64,000 nt of DNA from Lithobates sylvaticus (GCA_028564925.1 CM053026.1:601954339-602018338); one strand, 5' to 3'; numbered from the stretch's first letter, positions 45,474-56,976 are shown. Notes: a model not told the origin generated them from the sequence alone. A program made the numbers and translations.

Positions 45474-46375
45474 CAAGGGTGCCCAACCAGTGGCCCGGGT
45501 GCCACATGTGGCCCGCGGAGCCTTCTAATGTGGCCCGCAACCTCCTGCTTTGGGATAGCAGGTTCTCAAGCCCAGATCGTGGGTTGCCGACCCGCCATCC
45601 CAGAGCATCAGTGTTTTAAATTAAGCCAGCGGTAGAGGAAGCAAGTGGCTGCGGAGGGAGCAGAGCCGCATTTGCAGATGCTTCCTGTATAGCGCCGGCT
45701 CATGTCCCAAGCTATGTGATACCAAATGCATTCTGTCTGGGACAGCAACAGCCAGCGATACCTGAATGGAAGACTGTTATTAAAGGTACGTTTATTACTA
45801 AAAGCAGTGTATATATGGGCATATCTGTTCTGCAATGGTTACCTGGCTGCTTTCAAACTGCTCCGCAGATGCAGCGCATTGCACCTTCGGGTTACCTGCA
45901 CTGAGTCATAGACTTCTGTTATTATCTGTGGGTTTGGTGCACTTTAAGAAAGTGCACCACACCTGCAGGATATAATAGACATCGATGGCAAAGTGCAGCT
46001 AACCTGCAGGAAAGCCACAGGCACCCGCAGTGCAGGTAAACTTCCGCACATCAGTGTGAAAGCAGCCTTAGGCCCCTTTGATCGGTTCAACCCACGCGGA
46101 CCCTCCATTCACCTCTATGGAGCGGCAGATGTAAACGGACTTGTGTCCACCCACCTACCTCCAATCCTATCCACTAAAAAAAAAAAACAGAAGGGGATCA
46201 GTCCCCTTCCATCTGGTTGGATCGGATAGGGGGGCCACAGAGTAGAGTGGGCTGTGTCCATGTCCACTCTGCATATACAGACATCTGACTTCCGTCCGCT
46301 CCACTTATTGTGGCCCGCGACCAGTTACCAAGTCTCTTAAGTGGCCCTCGCTCTTCAAAAGGTTGGGCACCCCTG
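45474..46375. mobile_element. hAT element (GGGTGCCCAACC ends)
   Basis: CAAGGGTGCCCAACC and GGTTGGGCACCCCTG are flanked by an exact 8-bp duplication TGCTAGGT (45466-45473, 46376-46383). GTGGCCCGCG-rich subterminal regions lie on both sides. The middle holds fragments of two other MITEs (a TGTGAAAGCAGCCTTAG end at 46048-46071 and a CCCCTTTGATCGG start). No transposase. Confidence 0.88.
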
Positions 46376-46560
46376 TGCTAGGTGCACGGCGGGACTCCAT
46401 AACATTACTGGGAGTGAGGTAATGCTGATATGCTGGACAGGTAGAGAGGGCAAGGGTTCTGCTTGTTCCTCCTAAATGCATCAGTGACTGTGGTATAATT
46501 ACATTGGGAAGTTAACTAGAGTTCAGCTGTCTAAAGCATCATGACTGTAGGGATTGTGTT

Positions 46561-47479
46561 CTTAGGGTTATAGTCAGCATTTTTCTTCCTTCAAACACGG
46601 TGAGTTCCCTTCCTCAAGAAGGCACATGCACAATCATGCCAATGAACATCTAAATAATTCGGAGAAGAATTGGGAGAAAGTGCTGTAGTCAGATGAGACC
46701 AAAATTTAGGTTCTTTGGCATTAACTCAACTCGCTGTGTTTGGAGGAAGAAAAATGCTGACTATGACCCTAAGAGCACCATCCCTGCAGTCAAGCACAGA
46801 GGTGGAAACATGATGCTTTGGGGCTATTTATTTGCTAAAGAAACAGGCTGACTTTGTCGCCCTGAGGGGCCAATGGATAGGGCCATGTATTGTAAAATCT
46901 TGGATGAGAACCTTCTTCCCTCAGCCAGAACACTGAAGATGGGTCTTGGATGGGTCTTTCAGCAGGACAATGAACCAAAACATACCGCCAAGGCAACAAA
47001 GGAGTGGCTCAAGAAGAAGCACATTAAGGTCATGGAGTGGCCTAGCCAGCCTCCAGACCTTATTCCAATAGAAAATGGATGGAGGCAGCTGGAACTTTGA
47101 GTTGCCAAGAGACTGACAAGAAACCTTAAGTATTTAGAGAAGATCTGTAAAGAAGAGTGGACCAAAATCCCTCTGGAGATGTGTGCAAACCTGGTCACCA
47201 ACTACAAGAAATGTCTGACCTCTGTGCTTGCCAACAAGGGTTTCACCACCAAGTACTAAGTCATGTTTTGCTTGAGGATCAAATACTTTATTTTACTCAC
47301 TGAACTGCAACTTAATTTATAGCATTTGTTTTATGTGTTTTTTTCTGGATTTTGCTATTTGCTATTCTATTTCTATCATTTAAAATACACCTATGATACA
47401 AATTATAGACTCTTCATTTCTTTGTAAGTGGGCAAACTTACAAAATCTGCAGGCGATCAAATAATAATTTTCCCCACTG
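46561..47479 (+). mobile_element. Tc1 3' half with an inverted internal duplication
   Basis: The right terminus, AATTTTCCCCACTG before TA (47480-47481), is that of the family at 7327. The transposase frame covers the second Asp (QQDNEPKHT) and the Glu (LIPIENGW) and ends TTKY-stop at 47257-47259, with a TGA at 47098-47100. The left end is not a terminus: 46561-46606 is an inverted copy (42 of 46 bases) of 46728-46773 inside the same element. Confidence 0.85.
46873..47259 (+). pseudogene. Tc1 transposase C-terminal remnant
   Basis: One frame from 46873 to the TAA at 47257-47259, interrupted once (TGA 47098-47100). It contains [34 protein letters not shown] and PIENGW. DNA-binding domain and first catalytic Asp are displaced or lost upstream, where frames shift. 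Dead. Confidence 0.8.
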
Positions 47480-47774
47480 TATATCAGCGAGGCAAAAAGG
47501 TTAACTCAGAAACACAACTAAAACAAAATGGCGGTAAGTGGTCCAGACCAAGTGACAATCCTATCCAAACTAGTCCCCAGTGCAGGTCCTCCCCCTCTTC
47601 TACAGTAATTGGTTGTGGGTACTGCCAGTATTCTAACAACCAGAATGTCATAAGTACCCCCCCCCCCCCCCCCACAGCATCACAATTGTAAATTGAACTT
47701 CCTGCGTTCAGACCTGCTTCACCTCCCGTCTTCTGCCCTCTGCCTTCAAGGTGCTAAAAAGGTACAGATGGACT

Positions 47775-47955
47775 GTGGTGGGGACACCTGATGTAGGGGT
47801 GCAATCTGATGGGGACGTTTGGTGTAAGGGGAAAAGTGATGGGGATACCTTCTATAAAGGAGCACAGTGATAGGGACACCATATGTAAGAAGGCAATTTA
47901 TTGGGGACACCTGATGTAAGGGGGCACTGTGATAGGGACACCTGATGTAAGGGGG
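47775..47955 (+). repeat. ~33-bp degenerate minisatellite
   Basis: About five units of GGGGACACCTGATGTAAGGG-type sequence, unit start at each GATGGGGA or GATAGGGA. Confidence 0.7.
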
Positions 47956-48040
47956 TACTGTGAAGAGGGTCTATTTTGTTTTAAAGGCGTACAATGACTA
48001 CATATATTCTCATATATTTCATATATATGAGAATATATTA

Positions 48041-49567
48041 CAGTGGTGTGAAAAAGTGTTTGCCCCCTTCCTCATTTCCTGTTCCTTTGCATGTTTGTCA
48101 CACTTAAGTGTTTCGGAACATCAAACCAATTTAAACAATAGTCAAGGACAACACAAGTAAACACAAAATGCAATTTGTAAATGAAGGTGTTTATTATTAA
48201 AGGTGAAAAAAAATCCAAACCCAGGCCTGATTATTGCCACACCTGTTCACAATCAAGGCATCACTTAAATAGGAGCTGCTTGACACAGTAAGGTCCACCA
48301 GAAGATCCTTAAAAGCTACACATCATGCCGAGACCCAAAGAAATTCAGAAACAATTGAGAAAGAAAGTAATTGAGATCTATCAGTCTGGAAAGGGTTATA
48401 AAGCCATTTCCAAAGCTTTGGGAATCCAGCGAACCACAGTGAGAGCCATTATCCACAAATGGCGAAGACATGGAACAGTGGTGAACCTTCCCAGGAGTGG
48501 CCGGCCACCCAAAATTACCCCAAGAGCGCAGCGACGACTCATCCAAGAGGTCACAAAAGACCCCACAACAACGTCCAAGGAACTGCAGGCCTCACTTGCC
48601 TCAGTTAAGGTCAGCGTTCATGCCTCCACCATCAGGAAAAGACTGGGCAAAAATGGCCTGCATGGCAGAGTTCCAAGGAGAAAACCACTGCTGAGCAAAA
48701 AGAACATCAAAGCTCGTCTCAATTTCTCCACAACACATCTTGATGATCCCCAAGACTTTTGGGACAACATTCTGTGGACCGATGAGACAAAAGTGAAACT
48801 CTTTGGAAGGTGTGTGTCCAAGTATATCTGGCGTAGAAGGAACACTGCATTTCAGAAAAAGAACATTATACCAACAGTAAAATATGGTGGTGGTAGTGTG
48901 ATGGTCTGGGACTGTTTTGCTGCTTCAGGACCTGGAAGACTTGCCGTGATAAAAGGAACTATGAATTCTGCTGTCTACCAAGAGATCCTGAAGGAGAATG
49001 TCCGACCATCTGTTCGTGTACTCAAGCTGAAACAAACTTGGGTTCTGCAGCAGGACAATGATCCTAAACACACCAGCAAGTCCACCACCGAATGGCTGAA
49101 GAAAAACAAAATGAAGACTTTGGAGTGGCCTAGCCAAAGTCCTGACCTGAATCCTATTGAGATGTTGTGGTATGACCTTAAAAAGGCCGTTCATGCTCGA
49201 AAACCCTCTAATGTAACTGAATTAGGACAATTCTGCAAAGATGAGTGGGCCAAAATTCCTCCAGGACGCTGTAAAAGCCTCATTGCACATTATCGCAAAC
49301 GCTTGGTTGCAGTTGTTGCTGCTAAGGGTGGCCCAACCAGTTATTAGGTTTAGGGGGCAATCACTTTTTCACACAGGGCCATGATGGTTTGGATTTTTTT
49401 TTCACCTTAAATAATAAACACCTTCATTTACAAATTGCATTTTGTGTTTACTTGTGTTGTCCTTGACTATTGTTTAAATTGGTTTGATGTTCCGAAACAC
49501 TTAAGTGTGACAAACATGCAAAGGAACAGGAAATGAGGAAGGGGGCAAACACTTTTTCACACCACTG
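48041..49567 (+). mobile_element. Complete Tc1 element of Frog Prince/Txr type
   Basis: TA-flanked (48039-48040, 49568-49569). The 182-bp terminal inverted repeats (48041-48222, 49386-49567) differ by one substitution and one base in an A-run, so the insertion is recent. They begin CAGTGGTGTGAAAAAGTGTT. The layout (long IR, central single gene) matches Sleeping Beauty and Frog Prince, the latter rebuilt from leopard frog copies. It lies in PDGFC intron 3 on the strand opposite to the gene. Confidence 0.93.
48325..49347 (+). CDS. Tc1 transposase, intact 340-residue frame
   Basis: The frame runs from ATG to TAA with no break, the full family length. Residues 1-110 form the paired-like helix-turn-helix DNA-binding region (KAISKALGIQRTTVRAIIHK), with a GRPP hook-like motif at 59-62 and basic RKRLGKNG..RVPRRK as a likely nuclear signal. 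The catalytic triad is Asp153 (LWTDETK), Asp244 (QQDNDPKHT) and Glu279 (LNPIEMLW), spaced DD34E at the same numbers as Sleeping Beauty. Two residues look off against the family as I remember it: Lys158 where Glu is usual (DETKVELFG), and Asp196 in the glycine-rich box where Gly is usual (VMVWGCF). So an open frame does not prove activity. It would cut and paste the element at TA sites. Confidence 0.93.
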   Translation: MPRPKEIQKQLRKKVIEIYQSGKGYKAISKALGIQRTTVRAIIHKWRRHGTVVNLPRSGRPPKITPRAQRRLIQEVTKDPTTTSKELQASLASVKVSVHASTIRKRLGKNGLHGRVPRRKPLLSKKNIKARLNFSTTHLDDPQDFWDNILWTDETKVKLFGRCVSKYIWRRRNTAFQKKNIIPTVKYGGGSVMVWDCFAASGPGRLAVIKGTMNSAVYQEILKENVRPSVRVLKLKQTWVLQQDNDPKHTSKSTTEWLKKNKMKTLEWPSQSPDLNPIEMLWYDLKKAVHARKPSNVTELGQFCKDEWAKIPPGRCKSLIAHYRKRLVAVVAAKGGPTSY

Positions 49568-49659
49568 TATATATATTCATATATATCTGAGTCATAGCAC
49601 AAACATAAGATTTCGACCTCTGTTGGAAGAAAATGTTATTGACCATCTCTTATTTATGC

Positions 49660-50760
49660 ACGCAGGGTTGCTTAAATGGAGGTGGTGAGACAAGTGTGTT
49701 CAGTATCTTAAAAATCACTGAGATCAAGCCTTTAGGCCCAAGAGACATATTTACTCAAATAGCATGTTAAAAAACTGTCTGGACATAATGTTGCTGCCGG
49801 CATCCACAGACTGTTTGTTTAGGCAATGAAAATTTGTCTTGGAGTTCTGTGAATGAATGCAGTTTTCTAGTTTTATCGTCCACTAATGGAAATAAGCCCT
49901 AGCCATATGGAGATGCAACATTCACAAGCACATGCTGTCTGGGATGGAGGGATTAAATAGGAAAGATGTCATAAGGAATGAATCTGATGTCAGAAAATAG
50001 CACTGCCACCACAGAGTAGTTTAGAAGATTCTATTACTGCTTTACTGTTTGAAGGCATGGATTCAGGTTTTTTTGGGTGCTATCCACAGTTTATCCACCT
50101 TGGTCCAGCAGTTATAGGTGTATAGAGTAGACCAGGAGACCAGGGTTCTTAAATGTGCCACTAGAATGTTTTTGGTAGGATTTGGTAGGCAACCCTAGCT
50201 TTGTGGAGTGTAGAGGACAGATGTGAACATCCTGTGGCATTTATAAGTTCAAGGGAAACTTAGGAGATTGCTTTGCATCTTCTTAGGGAGAGGGTAGGAT
50301 AAGGGATCAGCAGTGTCTCAAGGAAAAAATATAGTTTTGACCACATTGCTATTTTAATGGTATATATTAGAACAAAGATAGAGATATGATATGTCTTCCA
50401 GGTGAAGAGCATGTTTCTAATTTTGTGGTACAATGGAATGAAGTTATTTCTGCAAAGAGAATTGTAGTTAGGCGTTTGTTTTGCTCCAAGATATTTAAGA
50501 CAGTTGGATATAAAGGAGTACAGAAATTATTTAGATAAATGTTCTATTGTTTGCTGAGGTATGTTGAGTGGTAGGGATTTCAATTTAAAATTATTCATTT
50601 TATATTCAGAAAGTGAGCCATAAAAGTACAATGCTTTAGTAGATTAGGGAGAATAAAATGGGTTTGGGTTAGGGTCAGGAGTATATTATCCGCAAATAAA
50701 GACATCTTGAATTCTCGGATTCCATGAATATCAGATACAAATCTTGCTTTTTTATTATTC
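49660..50760 (-). mobile_element. Decayed L1-like ORF2 fragment
   Basis: The minus strand reads MSLFADNILLTLT at about 50660-50710, a form of the L1 reverse transcriptase FADD box, followed after several stops by C-terminal-like stretches (for example LQDKFSLPKQTV in mixed frames near 49800). Old and multiply broken; ends uncertain. Confidence 0.5.
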
Positions 50761-50850
50761 AGGCTTACTTGTGAAATATTACTTGTGAAATATTTAAGTT
50801 TGCCTCCTTATAAAGCTTTAGGTATTTTGCTTTTGTTTGACTCCTTAAGG

Positions 50851-51009
50851 CAGGGATATGCAATTAGTGGACCTCCAGCTGTTGCAGAACTACAAGTCCC
50901 ATGAGGCATAGCAAGGCTCTGACAGCCACAAGCATGACACCCAGAGGCCGAGGCATGATGGGATTTGTAGTTTTGCAACAGCTAGAGGTCCGCTAATTGC
51001 ATACCCCTG
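50851..51009. mobile_element. 159-bp hAT MITE
   Basis: CAGGGATATGCAATTAGTGG mirrors CTAATTGCATACCCCTG, flanked by the palindromic 8-bp duplication CCTTAAGG (50843-50850, 51010-51017). Confidence 0.88.
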
Positions 51010-51011
51010 CC

Positions 51012-51398
51012 TTAAGGGCTCATTTACACTTGCTTCGACTTTAACACACATTAAAGTGCCTACCGCTTCAACATGCTTTTTTAATGTGTTTTTGATGCTT
51101 CTGTGATGCTTCGGGTGTGCTTCAATGATGCTTTGGTGGTGCTTCGATGATGCTTTTTTGATACTTTAGTGAAGCTTGTGTTGATTTCTCATACCTGCAA
51201 TTTCTCCAAATCAAAGCAAAGCTAAAGTTTAATTAAAGCCTCTCAAAAGCCGCAGATGCTTCAAGCTAGCTTTGCTATAGACTTTAATGGAGGCTTTGAA
51301 GATGCTTTGAAGCACCACTAAAGCAACATGGGGTATAACTTTTTAAGCAAAGTCAAAGCAAAGCAAATCAAATGCAAGGTGTAAACAGGACTGTAAGC
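51012..51398. mobile_element. MITE (GCTCATTTACACTTG type) with GATGCTT repeats
   Basis: TTAAGGGCTCATTTACACTT mirrors AAGGTGTAAACAGGACTGTA. The core is a degenerate array of GATGCTT / AAGCATC units with AAAGCAAAG stretches on the other half. The hAT MITE at 50851 inserted at its very edge. Confidence 0.65.
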
Positions 51399-53230
51399 TA
51401 ACCATTTTTTTAGTGACAGATGCTTTGACTGGTGTTCATAGAGCTTAAACAAAGCATGTCCGAAGTCATGTTTTGAAGCAACAAAAGTAAACGTTCCACT
51501 GCCTGACCTCACATCCAATTTCCTATGTTCAGTGTGCAACGTTGGAGGCTAGAAAGGTGACAGGGTAAAAATTGTCATATTTTAGGTGGCTTTAAAACCT
51601 GCAACTTAGACAAATGAATAAGAAAAGCTATATAAAGAAAATGTGAAATGTTACATAATTAGGCATGCACAATTAAACATAATTTAAGACTGACTATGCC
51701 AATTCTTGCATTGGCCATATCAAGTTCTCTTGAAGCTATGGGAAACTATATGGCCAGTTTTTAGTAAAAGGTGTACAGTATGCCAGGTCATGTGCTAAAC
51801 GGAATGGTGAGCATGGCCAAAAGGAATGCTTATAGAGGCTGGTCAGTTCCTTTAATATTATGGCGGAAAAAAAAATGCTTTTTTTTTTTTTTTACCAAAA
51901 GCAAACCTGTGTTTTATACATATTGCTCCTTTGAGCTCATAGTTTAAACGGTCTTTTCAATACAAATGTGGTAATGTTACACCATTAGAAAATTCCTTTT
52001 TATGATGGTTCAGCTATTTGAAGCTTGAAGCCCTGAAGCAAAATATACCCTTTAAGTAGAATTATGTACGAAATATTTTGACACATGCCTAATAGTATCT
52101 AAACACTATTTTAGGGTCATTATAATTTAATAAAAGCAAGATATTAATGCTCTCATGCTCTAAATTCATTGTGAGTATAGAAAATATAGCTTGACTTATA
52201 TGCAAGGTGAAATTCTGGTGGCCTGAAGCCATGAGAACAGCTTTGAATGATCTGAGCACTGTTTGTGGCTTGCTATGTCTGAAGACATTTTCTTTCCAGA
52301 CGTCCTGCATTAGTAAATTTAAACGTAATGCATTTTATTTTGGTTAGTAACATTGCCTGTGGTGTTCTGAAAAGTCAAACTGATTTGACAACGTGATAGG
52401 GAATATTAAAACTGCTTGAACTTTGGAATACTACTGACGAAATTATAAAAAAGGTAACTTTTGTCTGGCTGGAATGTGTATTTTTCTGAAGAAAAGGTGT
52501 AAATACTATATGTTATCCAAAGGTATCTGCAGGAAGCTGTGCTATTAAACTAGAGAACAGCTTGGTTAAAATCCCGCTTTTCTCAATAATGACAGAGACT
52601 GACAAGCACAAATGGTGCTTGAAAACTGTGTGCGATGTTCTCTTTTTGGGATATGTCAGATGTTATTATGAAGAGATGTTTCGTTATCCAAAAGAAAGAC
52701 AAAAAGGGGTGAGTTTTTAAGTACAAAAGCTTTTTAATCACCTAAATTAAAGGTCACCTCCAGGCAGCAATTGGTGAACTGGCAATGCTATCTCAGCGAC
52801 ATTGCACCTGTGGTAAAAAGTCAGAATGACCACTCACTTTACTTTCGACTTTTAGAAAACCAGTAGTAACTTTTTTAGTAGTGCTTCTGAGAAGGCCTGT
52901 TGCATCTTTTTTATAGGATTTGGTGCTGTGAAACCTCACTCTCTGAGAACTAAAGGGTGGAGCTGTGAACCAGAAACACTTGGCATGCATCAACAGACAT
53001 TCCAAATGTAAGTATTTTTCTGGCAGGAACTAGGATTTTAAGTTAGAGCTAGAGTTTAAATGCAATGTTTTTATGTTTGGCTGGGGTGTCCTTTTAAGAA
53101 ATACTAAAATAATTCTGTAATATGAAATACAAAAGAAATTGCGTTATTTATTTTAGGTTTTGTTCTAAAATATTATACACATTTAGTTAAAAACAAAAGA
53201 AATGATGTGAACAGTTTTTTTTAATATTCG
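51399..53230. other. Intron 3, no feature recognised
   Basis: About 1.8 kb without recognised repeats or exon. Confidence 0.45.
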
Positions 53231-53233
53231 TTA

Positions 53234-53588
53234 TGCCCCGTACACACAGTCGGACATTACGACCGCAAAATCCGTCTGATTTTTTGTGTTGCACACACAC
53301 GGTCGGACAAAGTTGTCGGAAAATCCGATCATTCCGACCGAGGTGACGTACAAAACGTACGACGGGACTACGTACAGGGCAGTAGCCAATATCTTTTGTC
53401 TCCAAATTTCTTCTTAGCATGCGTGGCACTTTGTCCGTCGGAATTCTCTACACCCGATCGGAAAAAGTCTGTTGTCGGAAAATTTTAGATCCTGCTCTCC
53501 AATTTTTTCTCACATATGATCGGATTTTCCGACAACATAATCTGATCGGACATTTTCTATCGGAATATCTGACCGTGTGTACGGGGCA
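53234..53588. mobile_element. Harbinger-like MITE (GCCCCGTACACAC type)
   Basis: TGCCCCGTACACACAGTCGG mirrors CCGTGTGTACGGGGCA, flanked by TTA on both sides (53231-53233, 53589-53591). Internal hairpins of TCCGACAAC / GTTGTCGGA. Confidence 0.8.
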
Positions 53589-53823
53589 TTACAAGTGGAC
53601 AGTTTTTGAGACTGGTCTCTGGCCACGTGTAGCACCTTGAAAAAAAAAATAAAAACATGTATGGTGCCATGCAGAATCTGATATTAAAAAAGAGGTACAA
53701 TTTGGTGGAAAACACTCAAAAAAGTACTGAAATGTAATAGCCAATAAATACTAATTGAATTCATATCACATGTGTGAATTATTTGTTTGTTTTGTAACCA
53801 ATGTGTTTCAAAGACCATACATA

Positions 53824-54055
53824 GGGGGTTATTTACGAAAGGCAAAGTGCACTTGGAAGTGCAGTCACTGTAGATCTGAGGGGAACATGCAAGGAAACTA
53901 AAAAACAGCATTTTAGCTTGCACATGATTGGATGATAAAATCAGGAGAGCTTCCTCGCATTTCAGATCTACCCCTCAGATTTACAGTGAGTGCACTTTCA
54001 AGTTGTAGTTTGCACTTGTAGTGCAAAGTGGATTTGCCTTTCGTAAATAACCCCC
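53824..54055. mobile_element. MITE (GGGGGTTATTTAC type), copy 2
   Basis: GGGGGTTATTTACGAAAGGC mirrors GCCTTTCGTAAATAACCCCC; flanking ATA on both sides. Confidence 0.8.
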
Positions 54056-54387
54056 ATAGAATCAACCTCAAACAAACAAAAGTGCCCAGTGCTGATCAAA
54101 ATAAAATGCCAGTAAAAAAATAGCCAAATTCTCTTGAAGAGCCCATTTAAAAAATGTGTATAAAGTAAACTGCAACAGATCTCCAAGGTCTTATAAAGTG
54201 CACACATCTATTCAAAAACATGCATAAAGTGAACTGCAACAGATCTTCAAAGCCACTGTGACTGTGCTATATGAAGAGAGGAAATACAGTAGGTAGACTC
54301 CACTTGTATTTCCCCTCCACTTTTTTCCAAGATTATGAGTACCCCACTTGGTTGTACACTCACCAGAATGTATTGACCATCTGGGCT

Positions 54388-54490
54388 TACACTCATGAAG
54401 GTCTCAAGAACTTTTCCAATAACCGGCTTCCAAACAGTATAACACTGGTTATTGGCAAAGTACTTGAGACCTCCCTGAGTATAAATAATT
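54388..54490. repeat. Unclassified ~100-bp hairpin
   Basis: Arms of about 38 bp: TTACACTCATGAAGGTCTCA with AGAACTTTTCCAATAACC on the left; GGTTATTGGCAAAGTACTTG with AGACCTCCCTGAGTATAA on the right. Confidence 0.65.
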
Positions 54491-55264
54491 TGCAAGGATT
54501 TTGGCCCACAGCGTAAGCGCAGTTCTTTTTTTAATATTAGTGTTCATGTGGCATTTGCCATATTAATAGCAGCAGTTACCCATTTGAAGCACTATCCTTT
54601 GCAATTTGTTTATGCCATGCAGAATCTACCTGCTCCCCTATGGAGATTAGACACCAAAACCTATTATAGAATAATTTGCCACACACTGTATTAGCTATAT
54701 TGTTAGGAAAAAGCCACTCCCAATATGTAGCATAAGTTATCTACACCCACCGTAGGTGCCCCAGTGCGTTACCTTGCCCAGAGGCCCATGATGCGGTTAA
54801 GGTAGCACTGGTTACATGGCCAACTTTTAATTGCAAAAAAATAAATGACAGCACATAATGGATTGCAGTTTCCTATTCACAAGATGTGGGGGATCATTAC
54901 TTCTGCTTGAAATGCAACAGGATTTGAAGCATTTACAAAATTACATGTGTTATAAAGAAGGCGACTAATCTCAAATGGCCACACAATCATGCAATTAAAA
55001 ACCATAAACATCTAAATGCAAAAGCTAGTCACATCCTACTGTTTAATTCCAAGCATGTGAACACCTGCAGTTTGTTACAATATGCCTTGTTTAATGATCC
55101 TATTTTATAGTAAAAGGGATTGTTAAATGCAGCTACTTTATGTATTTGAATATATCTGTGCTGCTTTAATCAATTTACTAAAGTATGTATCAGCTTATGC
55201 TCAAGAAACACAAGTTGCTATACACTAACCCTTTTAATAAATACAAGTATCTATTTGTCAACGG
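54491..55264. other. Intron 3, no feature recognised
   Basis: No structure that I can support. Confidence 0.45.
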
Positions 55265-55357
55265 TTTCACCCAAGATTCACACTACATTCAACCAAGATA
55301 CACAAATTTTTCTCATATACGATTCTATTAGAATACATGAGTGAATCTTGGGTGAAA
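55265..55357. repeat. 93-bp unit with perfect 17-bp inverted ends
   Basis: TTTCACCCAAGATTCAC (55265-55281) and GTGAATCTTGGGTGAAA (55341-55357) are exact reverse complements. Flanks show no clear duplication. Confidence 0.65.
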
Positions 55358-55875
55358 GTTGTGGAAAACTTGCATTTCAGAGAAATCCCAAGCGTCTCCA
55401 TTTCTTTATCTTTTATACACCATATTTTATTTCCAACTTTTTTCATTGCTGTAAAAACAACTTTTGGCAATGCTTTATATAAAAAGTAAGAGTGTTTAAA
55501 TTGTTCCAGGGCATGCATGTGTCTTTACAGAGCCTACTGTCAGATATTCCTGGCAGACAAATCAGTCTACATGCCTTGTCTGCTTCCTAAGCTTTTTCAA
55601 ATGCACATTATGTGCACACAACTTTAACATGATTTGAATGAGATTGATACACCTTTGAGCTGGGATAGCCTTACACTTCAGATAGATTTTTCTTTTGATA
55701 TGGAAAAACAACATTTATGTCTTTCAAAGTTCCAGCACAAAGGCTTATATTTTTATTTTTTTTCCATACTTTAGACACGAACAACACACAGTAAAAATGC
55801 ATAGTAATTTGGTTAGACAATTACCAAAATAAATCTTATAATGTTATCGTTTATTGAAACTACAATTATTATGTA

Positions 55876-56976
55876 CACTAATCAGCCAAACCTTTATGCC
55901 ACCCACCTAATACTGAGCAGGTCCCCCTTTTGCTGCCAAACAGCCTCTTTTGCCAACAAAACAGCCCAGCCTTGTCAAGGTATGCCATGGTATCTGGCAC
56001 TAAGACCTCAGTAGTAGATCTTTTAAGTCCTGTAAGTTAAGAGGTGGGACTTTCATGGATCAAACTTGTTTTTCCAGCACATCCCATAGATGCGCAATCA
56101 AATTAAGATCTGTAGAATCTGGAGGGGAGGTCAACACCTCAGGATCATTGTTGTGTTCCTCAAACCATAATTGAACCTTTTTTGCAGTGTGGCAAGGCAC
56201 ATCATCCTACAATGGTTAGCACTTCTGCCTAGCAGCACTAGGATGCCGGTTCGAATCCCAACCACAACACTACCTGCCTAAAGTTTGCATGTTCTCTCTG
56301 TGCCTTCATGGGTTTCCTCCCACACTCCAAAGACATGCTGGTAGGTTAATTGGTTCCTGTCTAAATTAGCCCTAATATGCGTATGTATAAATGTGAGATA
56401 GGAACCTTGGATTGCAAGCTCCTTGAGGGCAGGGGACTATGTGAATGTACAATATACTGTATATGTGAAGCGCTGCATAAATTGACAGCACTAAGTACAT
56501 ACCTGTAATAAAAAATAAATGGCCACCAGAACATTGCTGAAAGTATCACACCACCTCAATCGCTTTGCTTTCTTCCCATACTGCATCCTGGTGCCATCTC
56601 TTCCCCAGGTAAGCACCACACATAGCCATCCACATGATGTAAAAATCAGATCAATCAACATTCTTCCATTGTTCTGTGGTCCAGTTCTGATGCTCATGTG
56701 CCCATCGTTGGCACTTATGGCTGTGGACACAGGTCAGCATGGGCAGGCCACCCTGACTGGTCTGCTGCTACGTAACCCAATATGCAACAAACTGCGATCA
56801 CCTTTTCTTCTTTCAACACATCAACTTCAGGGAAAACATTTACTTGCTGCCCTAATTATCCCACCGGTTTTTAAATGCCATTGTAATGAGATAACCAATT
56901 GTATTCACTTAACCTGTCAGTAGTCATATGACATATTATGTCAGTAGTCATATGGCATATTATGTTATGATTGATG
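55876..56976. mobile_element. Tc1/mariner-like element, split by a SINE
   Basis: Begins CACTAATCAGCCAAACCTTT after TA (55874-55875) and ends GTTATGATTGATG before TA (56977-56978); this is a well-known vertebrate family. The interior is the decayed minus-strand transposase region. A 24-bp unit is duplicated head to tail at 56917-56940 and 56941-56964. Confidence 0.7.
56211..56520 (+). mobile_element. tRNA-derived SINE
   Basis: Pol III B box GGTTCGAATCC (56248-56258) and an A-box-like TGGTTAGCAC, then the conserved GCATGTTCTCTCTGTGCC and GGGTTTCCTCCCACACTCCA stretches of V-SINE/HE-type elements. The tail is GCGCTGCATAAATTGACAGC and AATAAAAAATAAA. AATGG flanks both ends as a weak target duplication. 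Slightly 5'-truncated. Confidence 0.8.

Noticed and set aside
56248-56258. A tRNA gene, from the B box
   Set aside because: No cloverleaf can be completed, and the downstream sequence is a SINE body and tail.
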